Shown here piece by piece: positions 8,060 through 17,519 of a stretch of DNA of 64,000 nucleotides. This DNA comes from Afifellaceae bacterium (GTDB taxonomy: Bacteria > Pseudomonadota > Alphaproteobacteria > Rhizobiales > Afifellaceae): positions 1 to 64,000 of the forward strand of contig JANQRH010000008.1 of assembly GCA_028284625.1 (NCBI GenBank), in the 5' to 3' direction. A program made the translations under genes and the position numbers. How positions within the stretch are numbered: position 1 is the first letter of the stretch; every line of letters starts with the position of its first letter. The notes beneath the pieces were generated by a model, which made no database searches, was not told the origin of the DNA, and saw only the letters and a list, made by a program, of their open reading frames with translations.

Positions 8060-9085
8060 CTATCCGGAGAGAAGGCGTTCGCCCAGACGCTGATCGACGC
8101 AAAGATGTGTGACGAGATTCCCGGCCAGAGCGGCCCTCACGGCCTCTAGTCTATCCTCGCCGCACACGACGTGCAGTTTCTTGCGCGCGCGTTTCAGGTC
8201 GTCGACCCCAGCGGCGATGATCCGGTCGTCGGGCGGCAGCGGCATGTGCTGACCGTCCGCATCGATGAACCGACAGCATAGAACGCCTCTTGCTCCGGTG
8301 TCGCGCGCGCGCCGGATCTCGTCACTGCTTGCCATGCCTGATGCGCGGAGATGGGTTTCATCGTCCAGGTTGCCGATCGATGCGACAGTCAGGTCGAGCG
8401 ACTTCAGCCGGTCAAGCTGCTGGTGGATCGTGGGCTCGCTCCGAAAGGTCTCCGCCAGTGACGCCGAGGCCAGGATCGCGGGCGAATGCAGCGTGTAGCA
8501 GGTCGCTTCGATCATATTGGCGATCCTGATGGCACAGCTCTCCGACGTCGGCACACGGTCGGTGATCATTGAACCAATCATCTGACGAATGGTCACATCG
8601 GGCACGCGATTGCGCGGCATCGCTTCCGACACGGCGCGTATGGTCTCGCCCCATGCGACACCGACAATATCACCGGGCTCGACAAGATCGAGCATTGCTA
8701 TGCTGGCGACCCGCCCCACATGGGCCAGCGCGGACTGTCGGGAGTGTGGCTCACCCGGCTTGGAGTCGTCGGAAGCGATATAGACGTCGCTCAGTCCGTA
8801 CGCCTCGCGCAAGCCACGCGACAGGTTGGAGAGCTTCAGACGCTTGCCGTCGACCCGTATCTCTACGATGCCGCGCTCTCGGCACTCGCGCAGCATGTTC
8901 ACCACGGTCGCGCGCGACACCCGCAGCCGTCGGGCGATCTCGCTCTGCGTTAGCCCCTCGCCGTAGTAGAGCAGCGCGACATTAGACAGGATCGCCTCTT
9001 CGCCGCCCGATATGCGATTATGCGGAGTGTCGCCTGACAAAGGATTATGCGCTGCTGCGGTTTCTGTGGGGGGCGACAAAGACAT
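8060..9085 (-). CDS. SorC/DeoR-type sugar-binding transcriptional regulator
   Basis: 341 residues: an N-terminal helix-turn-helix (YYGEGLTQSEIARRLRVSR, about residues 41-59) followed by the SorC sugar-phosphate-binding domain with GDIVGVAWGETIRAV and IRQMIGSM. Proteins of this class usually repress a neighbouring sugar operon until a phosphorylated sugar binds. GGAGGCGGG precedes the ATG at 9085. It follows the sulfatase on the same strand and probably controls the island's uptake operon. A second regulator of a different type lies at the other end of the island. Confidence 0.85.
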   Translation of the reverse strand: MSLSPPTETAAAHNPLSGDTPHNRISGGEEAILSNVALLYYGEGLTQSEIARRLRVSRATVVNMLRECRERGIVEIRVDGKRLKLSNLSRGLREAYGLSDVYIASDDSKPGEPHSRQSALAHVGRVASIAMLDLVEPGDIVGVAWGETIRAVSEAMPRNRVPDVTIRQMIGSMITDRVPTSESCAIRIANMIEATCYTLHSPAILASASLAETFRSEPTIHQQLDRLKSLDLTVASIGNLDDETHLRASGMASSDEIRRARDTGARGVLCCRFIDADGQHMPLPPDDRIIAAGVDDLKRARKKLHVVCGEDRLEAVRAALAGNLVTHLCVDQRLGERLLSG

Positions 9086-9216
9086 CGTGACCCGCCTCCG
9101 GCAGGTTCTTCACGATGCCCTTGCCCATCAATACCGCGCCGATAACGCTAACTTTCATCGCCAATTCCGATCATTGATTTGGCGGACGGGGCGAGTCCTA
9201 GTCGGCTGCGCGCTGG

Positions 9217-11496
9217 TTATTGCTCGCTCACCATCGCCTCAAAAACCTTGTCATGCTCGATCGCGCCTTGCGGCCCCAGCCTCACTTCGACGTCGTCGAG
9301 CGTTCCGGTGAATGGGAAGGGCGCCGTGTAGCGTTGGCTGACGGACATGCCGCCGCGGTCGGCGCCGCAGCTCAGGTTGCCGTGGATGGGCAGAAGGCGC
9401 GGGATCGTGCGCGGGATCTCTGTCGTGCCGGTTTCGACGCCGCCGATGCGTAGCGTGAGCACGCCGCGATGTTCCCCGGTCTTTCTGAACTCAGCCGCAA
9501 CATCGACGACCGCGTCGAAGTCGCAGGCGGCTTCCGCGTGATATTCCGCTTCGCCGCAATAATTGTAGACGAAGTGCAGCGCCCCGCCGCTGACGTAGAG
9601 GACGTATCCTCCGTAGCGGTTGCCATGCGACAGGATCACGCCCTCTGTGGCAAGGTCGGCGGCCGGCGTGACCCGCGCAGAGATGGTGAAGTCGCGGTTC
9701 TTGCAGTCGGGCGCGGCGCGCTCGAAGATCGGTTGCCCATTCTGGTGAAAGGCGTAGGTCTCTGTCTGCAGCCGCGTTGTGGGTCGCGGATCGCGCCAAC
9801 GCTCGAACCCGCGGTCATCGAGCGGCAGGACACCATAGCGGCCGGCCTCGACCCACCAGCGGTCGACGAGGTCGCGGACAATTTCGGGGTGAACGGCGGC
9901 AAGATCGTTTACCTCGTTGGGGTCGTCGGGAAGATAAAACAGTTCCCACTCGTCCCGGTCGAAGTTGCCAGCGCCGGACAGTGGCCGGTGCTTCGAGACA
10001 GCCTTCCAACCCCTATAGTAGAGCGCGCGCGAGCCGAGCATCTCGTAGTACTGTACGATCTTCTCGCCGGGCGCGGCCTCGTTGCCCGTCGTGTACCACA
10101 TGCTGACCCCGTGGATCGGCGTCTGGTGCGCGCCCCTGATCGTTTCCGGTATTTCGGCGCCGACCGCTTCGATGATCGTCGGCAGCAGATCGACGACGTG
10201 GTGGTATTGGTTGCGGATGGACCCTGCATCGGTCAGGACATCCGGCCAGTGCATGATCAACGGGTCGGCGATGCCGCCTTGGTAGGTGGAACGCTTCCAC
10301 TCGCGGAAGGGGGTGTTGCCGGCCATCGACCAGCCCATCGGATAATTGTTGATGAAGCCAGGTCCGCCGATCCGGTCGATGTTTTTCAGCAGATCGGCGA
10401 AGTCGTGCTCAACGCCGTTGTAGAAGGCGTATTCATTGAGCCTGCCCTCGGGTCCGCCCTCCAGGCTGGCGCCGTTGTCGGACATGAGGACAATGAGGGT
10501 GTCGTCGAGTCGGCCAATGGCATCGAGCGCGTCGACGACGCGGCCGATCTGCTCGTCGGTGTGGGTCATGAAGCCGGCGAAGACCTCCTGGAAGCGCGCG
10601 TAGACGCGCTTGCGGTCTTCGTCGAGATCCTCCCAGCAGGGGACTTCGTCGGGCCGGGGCGGCAGGACGACGTGCTCCGGCATGATGCCGAGCTCTTTCT
10701 GCCGTGTCAGTATGGTCTCGCGCTCAGCGTCCCAGCCGCGATCGAACTGGCCCTTATAGGAATCGGCGTATTCGGGTGCCACGTGATGCGGCGAGTGGCC
10801 AGCGCCGTAGGCCAGATAGAGGAAGAAGGGCTTGTCAGGATCGACAGCGTGGGCATCGCGCACGAAGCCGATGGCGTGATCGGTCAGATCCTCAGACAGG
10901 TGGTAGCCATTGCCGCCAGGAACGTCGACAAAGTGGTTGTCGCGGGTGAGGGCTCCGGGGTTCCAGTGGTCGATCATCCCCATGAGGAAGCCGTAGAACC
11001 GCTCGAATCCTCGGCCGAGCGGCCAGCGGTCGAACGGACCTGCCGGATGCGTCTCGGTATCGGGCGCAAGATGCCATTTGCCAACCGCCAAAGTACTGTA
11101 GCCGTTAGAGCCGAGAACCTCAGCCAGGGTGCCGTTCTCACGCGGCATGTAGGCGTTGTGCGCGGGGTAGGCCAACGCCAGCTGCGGAATCGAAGCCAGT
11201 CCGTTGCTGTGATGGTTGCGCCCGGTCAGGAGGGACGCGCGGGTCGGCGAGCAGAGCGCTGTTGTGTGGAAGCAGGTGTACCGCAAGCCGCCGTCTGCGA
11301 GCCTGTCGATATTGGGGGTTCGGATAGACGAGCCATAGCAGCCGAGCTGGCCGAAGCCGACATCGTCGAGAACGATGAGCACGACATTCGGCTTGCCGTG
11401 GCCGTCGGTTTGCGCCGCCGGCCAGTGTGCCTCTGAAGCATCGATCGTCTTGTCGATATGCGGCGGCCGCTGGTGTCTCTTGTTCTTGCCTGCCAT
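9217..11496 (-). CDS. Type I (formylglycine) sulfatase
   Basis: 759-residue arylsulfatase-family hydrolase. Metal ligands are in VLIVLDDVGFGQLGCYG (Asp44-Asp45). The maturation signature CSPTRASLLTGR begins at Cys82, which must be converted to formylglycine. LMSDNGAS supplies further ligands. After about residue 590 a beta-rich C-terminal domain resembles a concanavalin/laminin-G-like fold, common in sulfatases of this length. No signal peptide is seen, so it probably acts in the cytoplasm on an imported sulfate ester. It follows the importer binding-protein gene on the same strand. No formylglycine-generating enzyme gene is in the window. Confidence 0.9.
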   Translation of the reverse strand: MAGKNKRHQRPPHIDKTIDASEAHWPAAQTDGHGKPNVVLIVLDDVGFGQLGCYGSSIRTPNIDRLADGGLRYTCFHTTALCSPTRASLLTGRNHHSNGLASIPQLALAYPAHNAYMPRENGTLAEVLGSNGYSTLAVGKWHLAPDTETHPAGPFDRWPLGRGFERFYGFLMGMIDHWNPGALTRDNHFVDVPGGNGYHLSEDLTDHAIGFVRDAHAVDPDKPFFLYLAYGAGHSPHHVAPEYADSYKGQFDRGWDAERETILTRQKELGIMPEHVVLPPRPDEVPCWEDLDEDRKRVYARFQEVFAGFMTHTDEQIGRVVDALDAIGRLDDTLIVLMSDNGASLEGGPEGRLNEYAFYNGVEHDFADLLKNIDRIGGPGFINNYPMGWSMAGNTPFREWKRSTYQGGIADPLIMHWPDVLTDAGSIRNQYHHVVDLLPTIIEAVGAEIPETIRGAHQTPIHGVSMWYTTGNEAAPGEKIVQYYEMLGSRALYYRGWKAVSKHRPLSGAGNFDRDEWELFYLPDDPNEVNDLAAVHPEIVRDLVDRWWVEAGRYGVLPLDDRGFERWRDPRPTTRLQTETYAFHQNGQPIFERAAPDCKNRDFTISARVTPAADLATEGVILSHGNRYGGYVLYVSGGALHFVYNYCGEAEYHAEAACDFDAVVDVAAEFRKTGEHRGVLTLRIGGVETGTTEIPRTIPRLLPIHGNLSCGADRGGMSVSQRYTAPFPFTGTLDDVEVRLGPQGAIEHDKVFEAMVSEQ

Positions 11497-11570
11497 CGGC
11501 TCATCCCAGAATGCACTTGGAGTTCGGTATGGGGGTGTCGGGAGGTCGGTCTTTCGAGCGGAAGAACGTC

Positions 11571-11636
11571 GGTTTGGCGGCCACGATCCGGGCAGTGTGC
11601 TCGCCTGCAGAGCCGCGAGAACGCGGCCGCCAAACC
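11571..11636. repeat. Inverted repeat after binding-protein gene
   Basis: GGTTTGGCGGCC (11571-11582) is perfectly complementary to GGCCGCCAAACC (11625-11636) with 42 bases between. It lies 14 bp beyond the binding-protein stop and before the sulfatase start. It may stabilise the upstream message or reduce read-through into the sulfatase gene. Confidence 0.55.
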
Positions 11637-11649
11637 TAGTTTCAGCCGC

Positions 11650-12945
11650 CTAGCGCCGCATGATGCGCTGCACCCGCCGGTCAACCGCCTCCAGTTCGGT
11701 GGCGACGTCTGCGCCTGCCAGGATCTTCTGATAGCCCTCGACGAGCTCATCCAGCATCGAGTTGAACTGCGGATGGAAGATGGGGTTGTCGTAAGTGCCC
11801 CCAAGCGCATCGACGAAGACTTGGATGTATTCGTCGTCGCCCATCGCGCCGCTGGTCAGAAGGTTCTTGTTGCCGCTGGTGAGGAAGTCGGTCGCCTCAT
11901 AATAGAACTGGACGAAATCCCGATTCGTGGTCGCGAACCGAATCAGCTCCGCGGCCAGTTCCTTCTTCTCTGACGCGGCGGTGATTGCGAGCTGGTGCGG
12001 GTTGCCGATCGTACGGGTGTTGCCCGACGGGTCACGCGGCATCGTCGTGACCCACAGGTCGCCGTCCGGCGCAGTGCGTAGGTTGTCGCCCGACAGGTTC
12101 AGGAGCATGCCTTTGCCCCACGGCCCTTCGAAGATGAACGCGGCGCGCCCTTCGCCCATCAGGTTACGCGTTTCGGCGATCGACAGACCGGTCGGCGCGC
12201 AGTCCTCAGCCACCAGGTCCTGGATGAAACTATAAGCAGCGACGGTCTCGGGCGTATTGAACTTCGGGTTGCCGTCGGCGTCGATGATGTCGCCGCCATG
12301 GCCGTAGATGAACGGAATCGTCCACTGTGCGGAGTTCGCGAACCGATCGCTTCGCAGGGCCATCCCGTAGACCTTGCCGGTTTCTTTTTCAGGCAACGCA
12401 CAGACGGCCAGCATGGCTTCCTTGAGCTCCGGCCATGTCTGCGGTGGCGCGTCGGGATCCCAGCCCGCTTCGGCCAGCAGGTTGCGGTTGTAGAACAGGA
12501 GGATCGGCGCCGTTATCCAGGGCATGGAGTACATCTTGCCGTCGTTCGTCACGGCATTGCGTGTCGTCTCCGGGATCGCCGCGAGTTCTTCTTCCGTGAA
12601 TAGGTCGTTCAACGGCTCAAGCGCGCCGGCGGCGGCAAGTGCTGGAACATGAACGGCCATCATCTGCACGATATCGGTCATCGTGCCTGCTAGATGCGCG
12701 GATTGAGCCTGCTGCACCGTCTGCTCGAACGGCACGTCGTTGCGCTGGAAGTCGACACCGGGGCTTGCGGATTCGAAGTCGGTTTCGAGTCTTTCGATAA
12801 CCGGCTGGGTGATGTTGAACAGGCCCAGCCACCCGGTGAACGTCAGAGCCTCATCCTGCGCCATCGCCGGAGTAGTTGCGATGGCCGCGCTGCAGACCAG
12901 GCCCAATGCAAGGCTCCGTAGCCTCGCCGATGTCATGTCACTCAC
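11650..12945 (-). CDS. CUT1 ABC importer, extracellular substrate-binding protein
   Basis: 431-residue family 1 binding protein with a Sec signal peptide (hydrophobic core LALGLVCSAAIATTPAMA, cleavage near AMA-QDE). The mature part has the usual two-lobe markers (LTFTGWLGLFNITQPVIERLE; GRAAFIFEGPWGKG). The GTG at 12945 has GGAGG five bases away, while the ATG at 12936 would be 14 bases away, so GTG is preferred. It follows two permease genes and precedes the sulfatase, so the ligand is plausibly a sulfated sugar or related ester. Confidence 0.85.
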   Translation of the reverse strand: MSDMTSARLRSLALGLVCSAAIATTPAMAQDEALTFTGWLGLFNITQPVIERLETDFESASPGVDFQRNDVPFEQTVQQAQSAHLAGTMTDIVQMMAVHVPALAAAGALEPLNDLFTEEELAAIPETTRNAVTNDGKMYSMPWITAPILLFYNRNLLAEAGWDPDAPPQTWPELKEAMLAVCALPEKETGKVYGMALRSDRFANSAQWTIPFIYGHGGDIIDADGNPKFNTPETVAAYSFIQDLVAEDCAPTGLSIAETRNLMGEGRAAFIFEGPWGKGMLLNLSGDNLRTAPDGDLWVTTMPRDPSGNTRTIGNPHQLAITAASEKKELAAELIRFATTNRDFVQFYYEATDFLTSGNKNLLTSGAMGDDEYIQVFVDALGGTYDNPIFHPQFNSMLDELVEGYQKILAGADVATELEAVDRRVQRIMRR

Positions 12946-13020
12946 TCTTTCCTCCTGATACGCGTTTGCCGGTGCGTTGGTTGGTGTGTGCGGATGTCCG
13001 GCTCCGCCTGGAAATTGGCG

Positions 13021-13914
13021 CTATCCCTTGACGGCGCCTGCGGTGACGCCTCGTAGGAAGGCGTTCTGGAAGAAGACGAAAATGAGCAGGACTGGGATTG
13101 AGACGATGACGGCCAGTGCCATCATCTCGCTCCACTGACCTTCGAACTCCTGCAGGAAGATCATGATGATGCCGGCCGGCAGGGGACGCAGCTCGGTGTC
13201 GCTGACGAAGGTCAGTCCGAACAGCAGCTCGTTCCACGAGGTCACGAATACAAAGATCGCAGCGGAGGAAACCGCCGGCTTGGCCATCGGCAGCACGATC
13301 CGAAAGAGAGTGTACCAAGGGCCGGCACCGTCGATCAGCGCCGCTTCCTCGACCTCGCCGGGAAGCTGATCGAAGAAGTTCCTGAGCAGCCAGACGGTGA
13401 CCGGGAGCGTGATTACGACATGCCCCAGGATCATCGCCCAGTACGTGTTCAGGAGGCCGAAATTGGCGAACATGATGTAGGTAGTGATCATGATCATGGG
13501 GATCGGGAAGGCGAGGGTGGCCATGAAGAACAGCATGACGGCGTCGTTGCCGCTGAACCGAAACCGGGCGATCGCGTAGCCGGTCATGGCGCCGACAATC
13601 GTGGAGACGCCGGCGGAGATGATGCCCACGGCGAAGCTGTTGAAGAACATGCGGCCGAGAACCGGATCGAACATGGCCCGGTAGTTCTCGAAGGTGACGT
13701 CACGCGGCACGAACTGCGGCGGGTAATCGAACACCTGATCCAGCGGTTTGAAGGACGTTGAGATCGTCCACGCGACCGGGATCAGCAGTACGGCGAGCGA
13801 TCCGATCACGCCGGCGTAGATCGCAAGATCGATCGCGATCTTCACCCAATCGGTGGGCGGCCTCTGGAGCGGGCCGGGGACGGCAGTGGGGTCGGTGGTT
13901 GCGGCCTGGGTCAT
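13021..13914 (-). CDS. CUT1 ABC importer permease (MalG type)
   Basis: 297-residue inner-membrane permease with about six helices. The coupling loop for the ATPase is EEAALIDGAGPWYTLFRIVLP, carrying the EAA motif with G at the expected place. The C-terminus ends in the family-typical GVTAGAVKG. GAGGA precedes the ATG. It lies 12 bp after the partner permease gene, so it forms a dimer with that product. Confidence 0.88.
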   Translation of the reverse strand: MTQAATTDPTAVPGPLQRPPTDWVKIAIDLAIYAGVIGSLAVLLIPVAWTISTSFKPLDQVFDYPPQFVPRDVTFENYRAMFDPVLGRMFFNSFAVGIISAGVSTIVGAMTGYAIARFRFSGNDAVMLFFMATLAFPIPMIMITTYIMFANFGLLNTYWAMILGHVVITLPVTVWLLRNFFDQLPGEVEEAALIDGAGPWYTLFRIVLPMAKPAVSSAAIFVFVTSWNELLFGLTFVSDTELRPLPAGIIMIFLQEFEGQWSEMMALAVIVSIPVLLIFVFFQNAFLRGVTAGAVKG

Positions 13915-13926
13915 CGTACGTCCTCG

Positions 13927-14808
13927 CTAGGTCGTCGGCCGTAAGACGAACTTCATCATCGCCACCGCCAGCAGCATGATCATGATCAGCCAAAGGATGG
14001 CGGCGGCCGCCGCGAGGCCGAACTCCCAGTCCTCGAACGCCAGCTTGTAGGTGAACAGGCTCAACACCATGGTGGCGTTGACGGGGCCGCCTTTGGTCAG
14101 CACGAAGACCAGTGTGATTTCCTGAAGGAGGCGAACCGACTGCAACAGCATCGCCACGACCAGGATGTTGCGTATCAGCGGCAACACGATCAGCCGCTGG
14201 CGCTGGACGAAGCTGGCGCCGTCGATCATCGCGGATTCGTTCACGTCGTTCGGGACGCCTTGCAGCGCCGCCAGAATGATGACCATCAGGAACGGGATCG
14301 ACCGCCACGAATAGCCCATGATCACCGCCCATTGGCTGCCCTGCGGATGGAACAGCCACTTGAACGGTTCGTCGTAGAAGCCCAGCCAAATGGCGATGTA
14401 GTTGACGAGGCCGTAGTTCTCGCTGAACAGCCAGGCCCACAGGATGGCGATGACGATCCAGGGAACGACCCAGATCTGGAAAACCGCTGTTCTAAGAAAC
14501 TTTGCACCACGCAGGCCGGTGTTGAGCGCGAGCGCGAGCAGGTAGGCGATCGACGTGGCGCCGAAGATCGATACGCCGACGATCAGCACGGTGTTGCCGA
14601 CCGATTCCCAGAAGCCGGATTCGGTCACCAGGAATTGGTAGTTATCGAGAGCGACGAAACGCGTGTCCGGGAAGAGCGGCGAGGTGTTGGTGAAGCTCGT
14701 GTAGACGCCGTTGATCAGTGGATAGAGGATTAGGCTCGAGACGATCAGCACGCCCGGCAGAACCAGGCCCGCGTAGAATCCGGGCTGCTTCCTGATCGCG
14801 ATCTGCAT
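13927..14808 (-). CDS. CUT1 ABC importer permease (MalF type)
   Basis: 293 residues with about six membrane helices. The EAA loop is VNESAMIDGASFVQRQRLIVLP. The N-terminal part (GLVLPGVLIVSSLILYPLINGVYTS) matches MalF-like permeases. It is the first gene of the leftward operon (permease, permease, binding protein, sulfatase, regulator) and is divergent from the ATPase gene, with shared regulatory sequence between. Confidence 0.88.
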   Translation of the reverse strand: MQIAIRKQPGFYAGLVLPGVLIVSSLILYPLINGVYTSFTNTSPLFPDTRFVALDNYQFLVTESGFWESVGNTVLIVGVSIFGATSIAYLLALALNTGLRGAKFLRTAVFQIWVVPWIVIAILWAWLFSENYGLVNYIAIWLGFYDEPFKWLFHPQGSQWAVIMGYSWRSIPFLMVIILAALQGVPNDVNESAMIDGASFVQRQRLIVLPLIRNILVVAMLLQSVRLLQEITLVFVLTKGGPVNATMVLSLFTYKLAFEDWEFGLAAAAAILWLIMIMLLAVAMMKFVLRPTT

Positions 14809-14888
14809 GGCGTTTCCACCCGTCGCCGGTCACGCGGCGCGGCCCGTTAACGGCCTCTCTTCCCTCCTCCGTAACACGATCTGACGGA

Positions 14889-14926
14889 TTGTGTAAATCA
14901 ATTAGCGAGTATCCATTTGTGTAAAT
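14889..14926. promoter_or_regulatory. TTGTGTAAAT direct repeats, candidate operator
   Basis: TTGTGTAAAT occurs at 14889-14898 and again at 14917-14926, 28 bp apart start to start, in an AT-rich island between the divergent permease and ATPase genes. A related TTGTGTTG follows at 14928. Near-integral helical spacing suits a repressor of the importer, either the SorC-type or the GntR-LacI-type protein. Confidence 0.4.
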
Positions 14927-15049
14927 TGTGTTGCAGATTGCTTCACATTGTGTTGGCCCTGGGGTATACCCTTGTTCCAAATCGGTTCCAGCGGTCTCGT
15001 GCCGGCTCGGGATTTGCCGCGAGGCCGCAGCAGTTTGGTGGAGGCAGGC

Positions 15050-16120
15050 ATGGCCAGGGTTCAGTTGACGAATCTGGTGAAGCACTACGGGTCGATTGAA
15101 GCGGTCAAGTCGATCAACCTCGCCATCGGGAGCGGCGAGTTCACGGTGCTCGTCGGCCCTTCAGGCTGCGGCAAGAGCACGACGTTGCGGATGATCGCCG
15201 GGCTGGAGGACGTCACCACCGGCGACATCCAGATCGCCGGCAGATCGGTTGTCAGAGTCTCGCCGTCCAAGCGGGAGATCGCCATGGTCTTCCAGTCGTA
15301 CGCGCTCTATCCGCATCTGACGGTGGCCGACAACATGGGCTTCTCGCTGCGGGTGCGGAAGCGTCCGAAACCGGAAATCCAGCAGCGTGTGCTGCGTGCT
15401 GCGGAGATGCTCAAGATCGAGAATCTGCTCGACCGCAAACCTGGCGCGCTGTCGGGAGGCCAGCGCCAACGCGTTGCAATCGGCCGAGCGATCGTGCGTA
15501 ACCCTAAGGTCTTCCTATTCGACGAACCGCTGAGCAATCTCGATGCTGCCTTACGGGTCGAGATGCGGCTCGAACTGGCGCGTCTTCACAACTCCATGGA
15601 CACGACCATGATCTACGTTACGCACGATCAGGTTGAGGCCATGACATTGGCCGATCGAATTGTGGTGATGAGCCAGGGCGTAATCGAACAGGTCGGGACG
15701 CCGGAGGAGATCTTTTCTTCACCGCAAAGCCTGTTTGTTGCCGGGTTCATCGGCGCGCCGAAGATGAACTTCCTACCCGCGCGCATAGCCGGTGCAGCCA
15801 ACGGAAGCACGGACGTTGCGCTCAAAGGCGGGCAGAAGCTGCAGATCGGCGGCGGCTTCCCGCAAGCCTCTTCGGAAATCACGCTCGGCGTGCGGCCTGA
15901 ACACATCGTGCTGGCTGACGACGATGGCGGCTTTGATTTCAACGTTGGCGTCTCGGAGAATCTTGGCAGCGAAAGCATCCTCTACGGAGACATCGAGGGC
16001 GGGCAGGATCTGGTTGTAAAGGTCGATGCGGCGCTGCAAATCAAAAGCGGGCACCGCGTTAAGGTCACGCCCCGTCCGGGCTTCTGCCACGTCTTTGGCT
16101 CCGACGGGTATCGCCTTTGA
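15050..16120 (+). CDS. CUT1 ABC importer ATPase (MalK/UgpC type)
   Basis: 356-residue ATPase that energises sugar import. Walker A GPSGCGKST is at 36-44, the Q-loop is MVFQSYALYPHLTV, the signature is LSGGQRQRVAIGRA, Walker B is FLFDEPLSNLDA and the H-loop is YVTHDQVEAMTLA. A C-terminal OB-fold regulatory domain follows (GVRPEHIVLADD). GTGGAGG precedes the ATG at 15050. It is divergent from its permeases and coupled to the downstream regulator. As a MalK-type subunit it could also serve the window's ATPase-less importers. Confidence 0.92.
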   Translation: MARVQLTNLVKHYGSIEAVKSINLAIGSGEFTVLVGPSGCGKSTTLRMIAGLEDVTTGDIQIAGRSVVRVSPSKREIAMVFQSYALYPHLTVADNMGFSLRVRKRPKPEIQQRVLRAAEMLKIENLLDRKPGALSGGQRQRVAIGRAIVRNPKVFLFDEPLSNLDAALRVEMRLELARLHNSMDTTMIYVTHDQVEAMTLADRIVVMSQGVIEQVGTPEEIFSSPQSLFVAGFIGAPKMNFLPARIAGAANGSTDVALKGGQKLQIGGGFPQASSEITLGVRPEHIVLADDDGGFDFNVGVSENLGSESILYGDIEGGQDLVVKVDAALQIKSGHRVKVTPRPGFCHVFGSDGYRL

Positions 16121-16165
16121 GTGCAATGTGATGACGGAGATTCACCACCGGCCGGTGTCGCGCAC

Positions 16166-17236
16166 ATGAACAACCTGATCCAAGACCTTGAAGCTTATGT
16201 GCGCGCCGGCAAGCCGGGCGACAGGCTGCCCACGGTGCGCGAGCTCATCAAGCAACACAATGCAACGCAATCGGCCGTGAAGACGGCGCTGGCGGACCTC
16301 AAGGACCGGAACTTGATTACGTCGCACGTTGGGCGCGGCACATTCATCGCCGAGGACAGCTCGGTGCGACAGATATTCCAGGATCAGAAGCGCATTCTTC
16401 TGCTGACCAAGCAAGGGGTCATGCCGCGTGGTGTTCGTGCGATGGAGGGATTGGGCGATCAGTTTGCCAAAGACGGTCATCGGGCGATCCAAGTCATTTA
16501 TCAAAACTTCGAGGATCTCCTCGAGATGCTGCCGAATTCCGCGCCCTTCGATGGTTGCGTGTTGAGCACGCGCTTTTCGACCGTTCCCGTTTCTTTGCTG
16601 TCTTCTTTGAAGCGCCTCGCTCGCGTGACCGTCATCGATGGCGCGATCGTGTCCGGCCTGGACGTCGACTGCGTCGGCATCAATTGGTCGGACGCCATGG
16701 ATTTGGCCGTGTCGAAACTCAGATCACTCGGGCATCGCAAAGTCCTGCTTGTCGCCACCACCTCGGAAGCGGGTCCTATGGCTCAGGCCAAGAGCCACTT
16801 TGCCTCGCTCGTCCGCTGGGGAATCGTCGAGGGCGACGAAAGGTCGATCATCTGTGTCGACAACGTCGCCGGTGATGAAGCCGCGATTGAGGCCGAGATG
16901 GCCGACAAACTGGCGGAGCGCCTTTCAGGCCGGGACGCCGGAGGCTACACGGCCGTGGTGACGCTTGGATTGTTTGACGGCGCTGTTGTCGTCAGATGTC
17001 TAGACTCGCTCCGCCTTGAGATCCCTGACGATATCAGCGTGATCGCACTGGGCACCAACGACATCCTGGTTGAGCATCTAGACTTCCTGACGACTGCCGG
17101 AAGCTCGACGGGTGCGGCGGTGGATCGTTTGAGCATGATCATGCGCGACCGCCTCGCAGACGCACCTGCTGCATACCGAACGCATTACCTGCCGACCGAT
17201 CTCGTGGAGCGAAGCAGCTGTCGCGCGGTTGTATGA
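16166..17236 (+). CDS. GntR-LacI chimeric transcriptional regulator (AraR-like architecture)
   Basis: About 356 residues: a GntR winged helix at the N-terminus (GDRLPTVRELIKQHNATQ; LITSHVGRGTFI) joined to a LacI/periplasmic-binding-type sensor domain (VCVGINWSD-type core; DISVIALGTNDILVEHLDF). This combination is known from AraR-like sugar regulators. The frame opens at a GTG at 16121 directly after the ATPase stop, but the conserved domain starts right after the ATG at 16166; neither has a strong ribosome site. Co-transcribed with the ATPase, so it probably senses the importer's ligand. Confidence 0.8.
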   Translation: MNNLIQDLEAYVRAGKPGDRLPTVRELIKQHNATQSAVKTALADLKDRNLITSHVGRGTFIAEDSSVRQIFQDQKRILLLTKQGVMPRGVRAMEGLGDQFAKDGHRAIQVIYQNFEDLLEMLPNSAPFDGCVLSTRFSTVPVSLLSSLKRLARVTVIDGAIVSGLDVDCVGINWSDAMDLAVSKLRSLGHRKVLLVATTSEAGPMAQAKSHFASLVRWGIVEGDERSIICVDNVAGDEAAIEAEMADKLAERLSGRDAGGYTAVVTLGLFDGAVVVRCLDSLRLEIPDDISVIALGTNDILVEHLDFLTTAGSSTGAAVDRLSMIMRDRLADAPAAYRTHYLPTDLVERSSCRAVV

Positions 17237-17519
17237 ATCATTCGTTCGTCGTCCGACCAGTGCTCGAATAGCGAAGGTGCTGATGAGCATAGAGAGCAAC
17301 GAGAAACCGGCGCTGGCGCGTAGCCTATGTTTTCTGAAAGGAATTGGAGAACCAACTATCCTCTCGAGGGGTTTTCATATGGGTTCGTGAACGTCCGGGC
17401 TCGAATGCGACGGAGCAGAAGAGTTTGAGACGAGTTGGAGACAGAAATCCAAGCGTGGTCGATCATTTACGGGATGGAACACGACGGCTTGGAACTAAAT
17501 GACTGGGTTTCTAGACTTC

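Noticed and set aside
9469-11436. 655-codon open frame opposite the sulfatase
   Set aside because: It is the antisense shadow of a high-GC gene with full sulfatase motifs; its translation shows no family.
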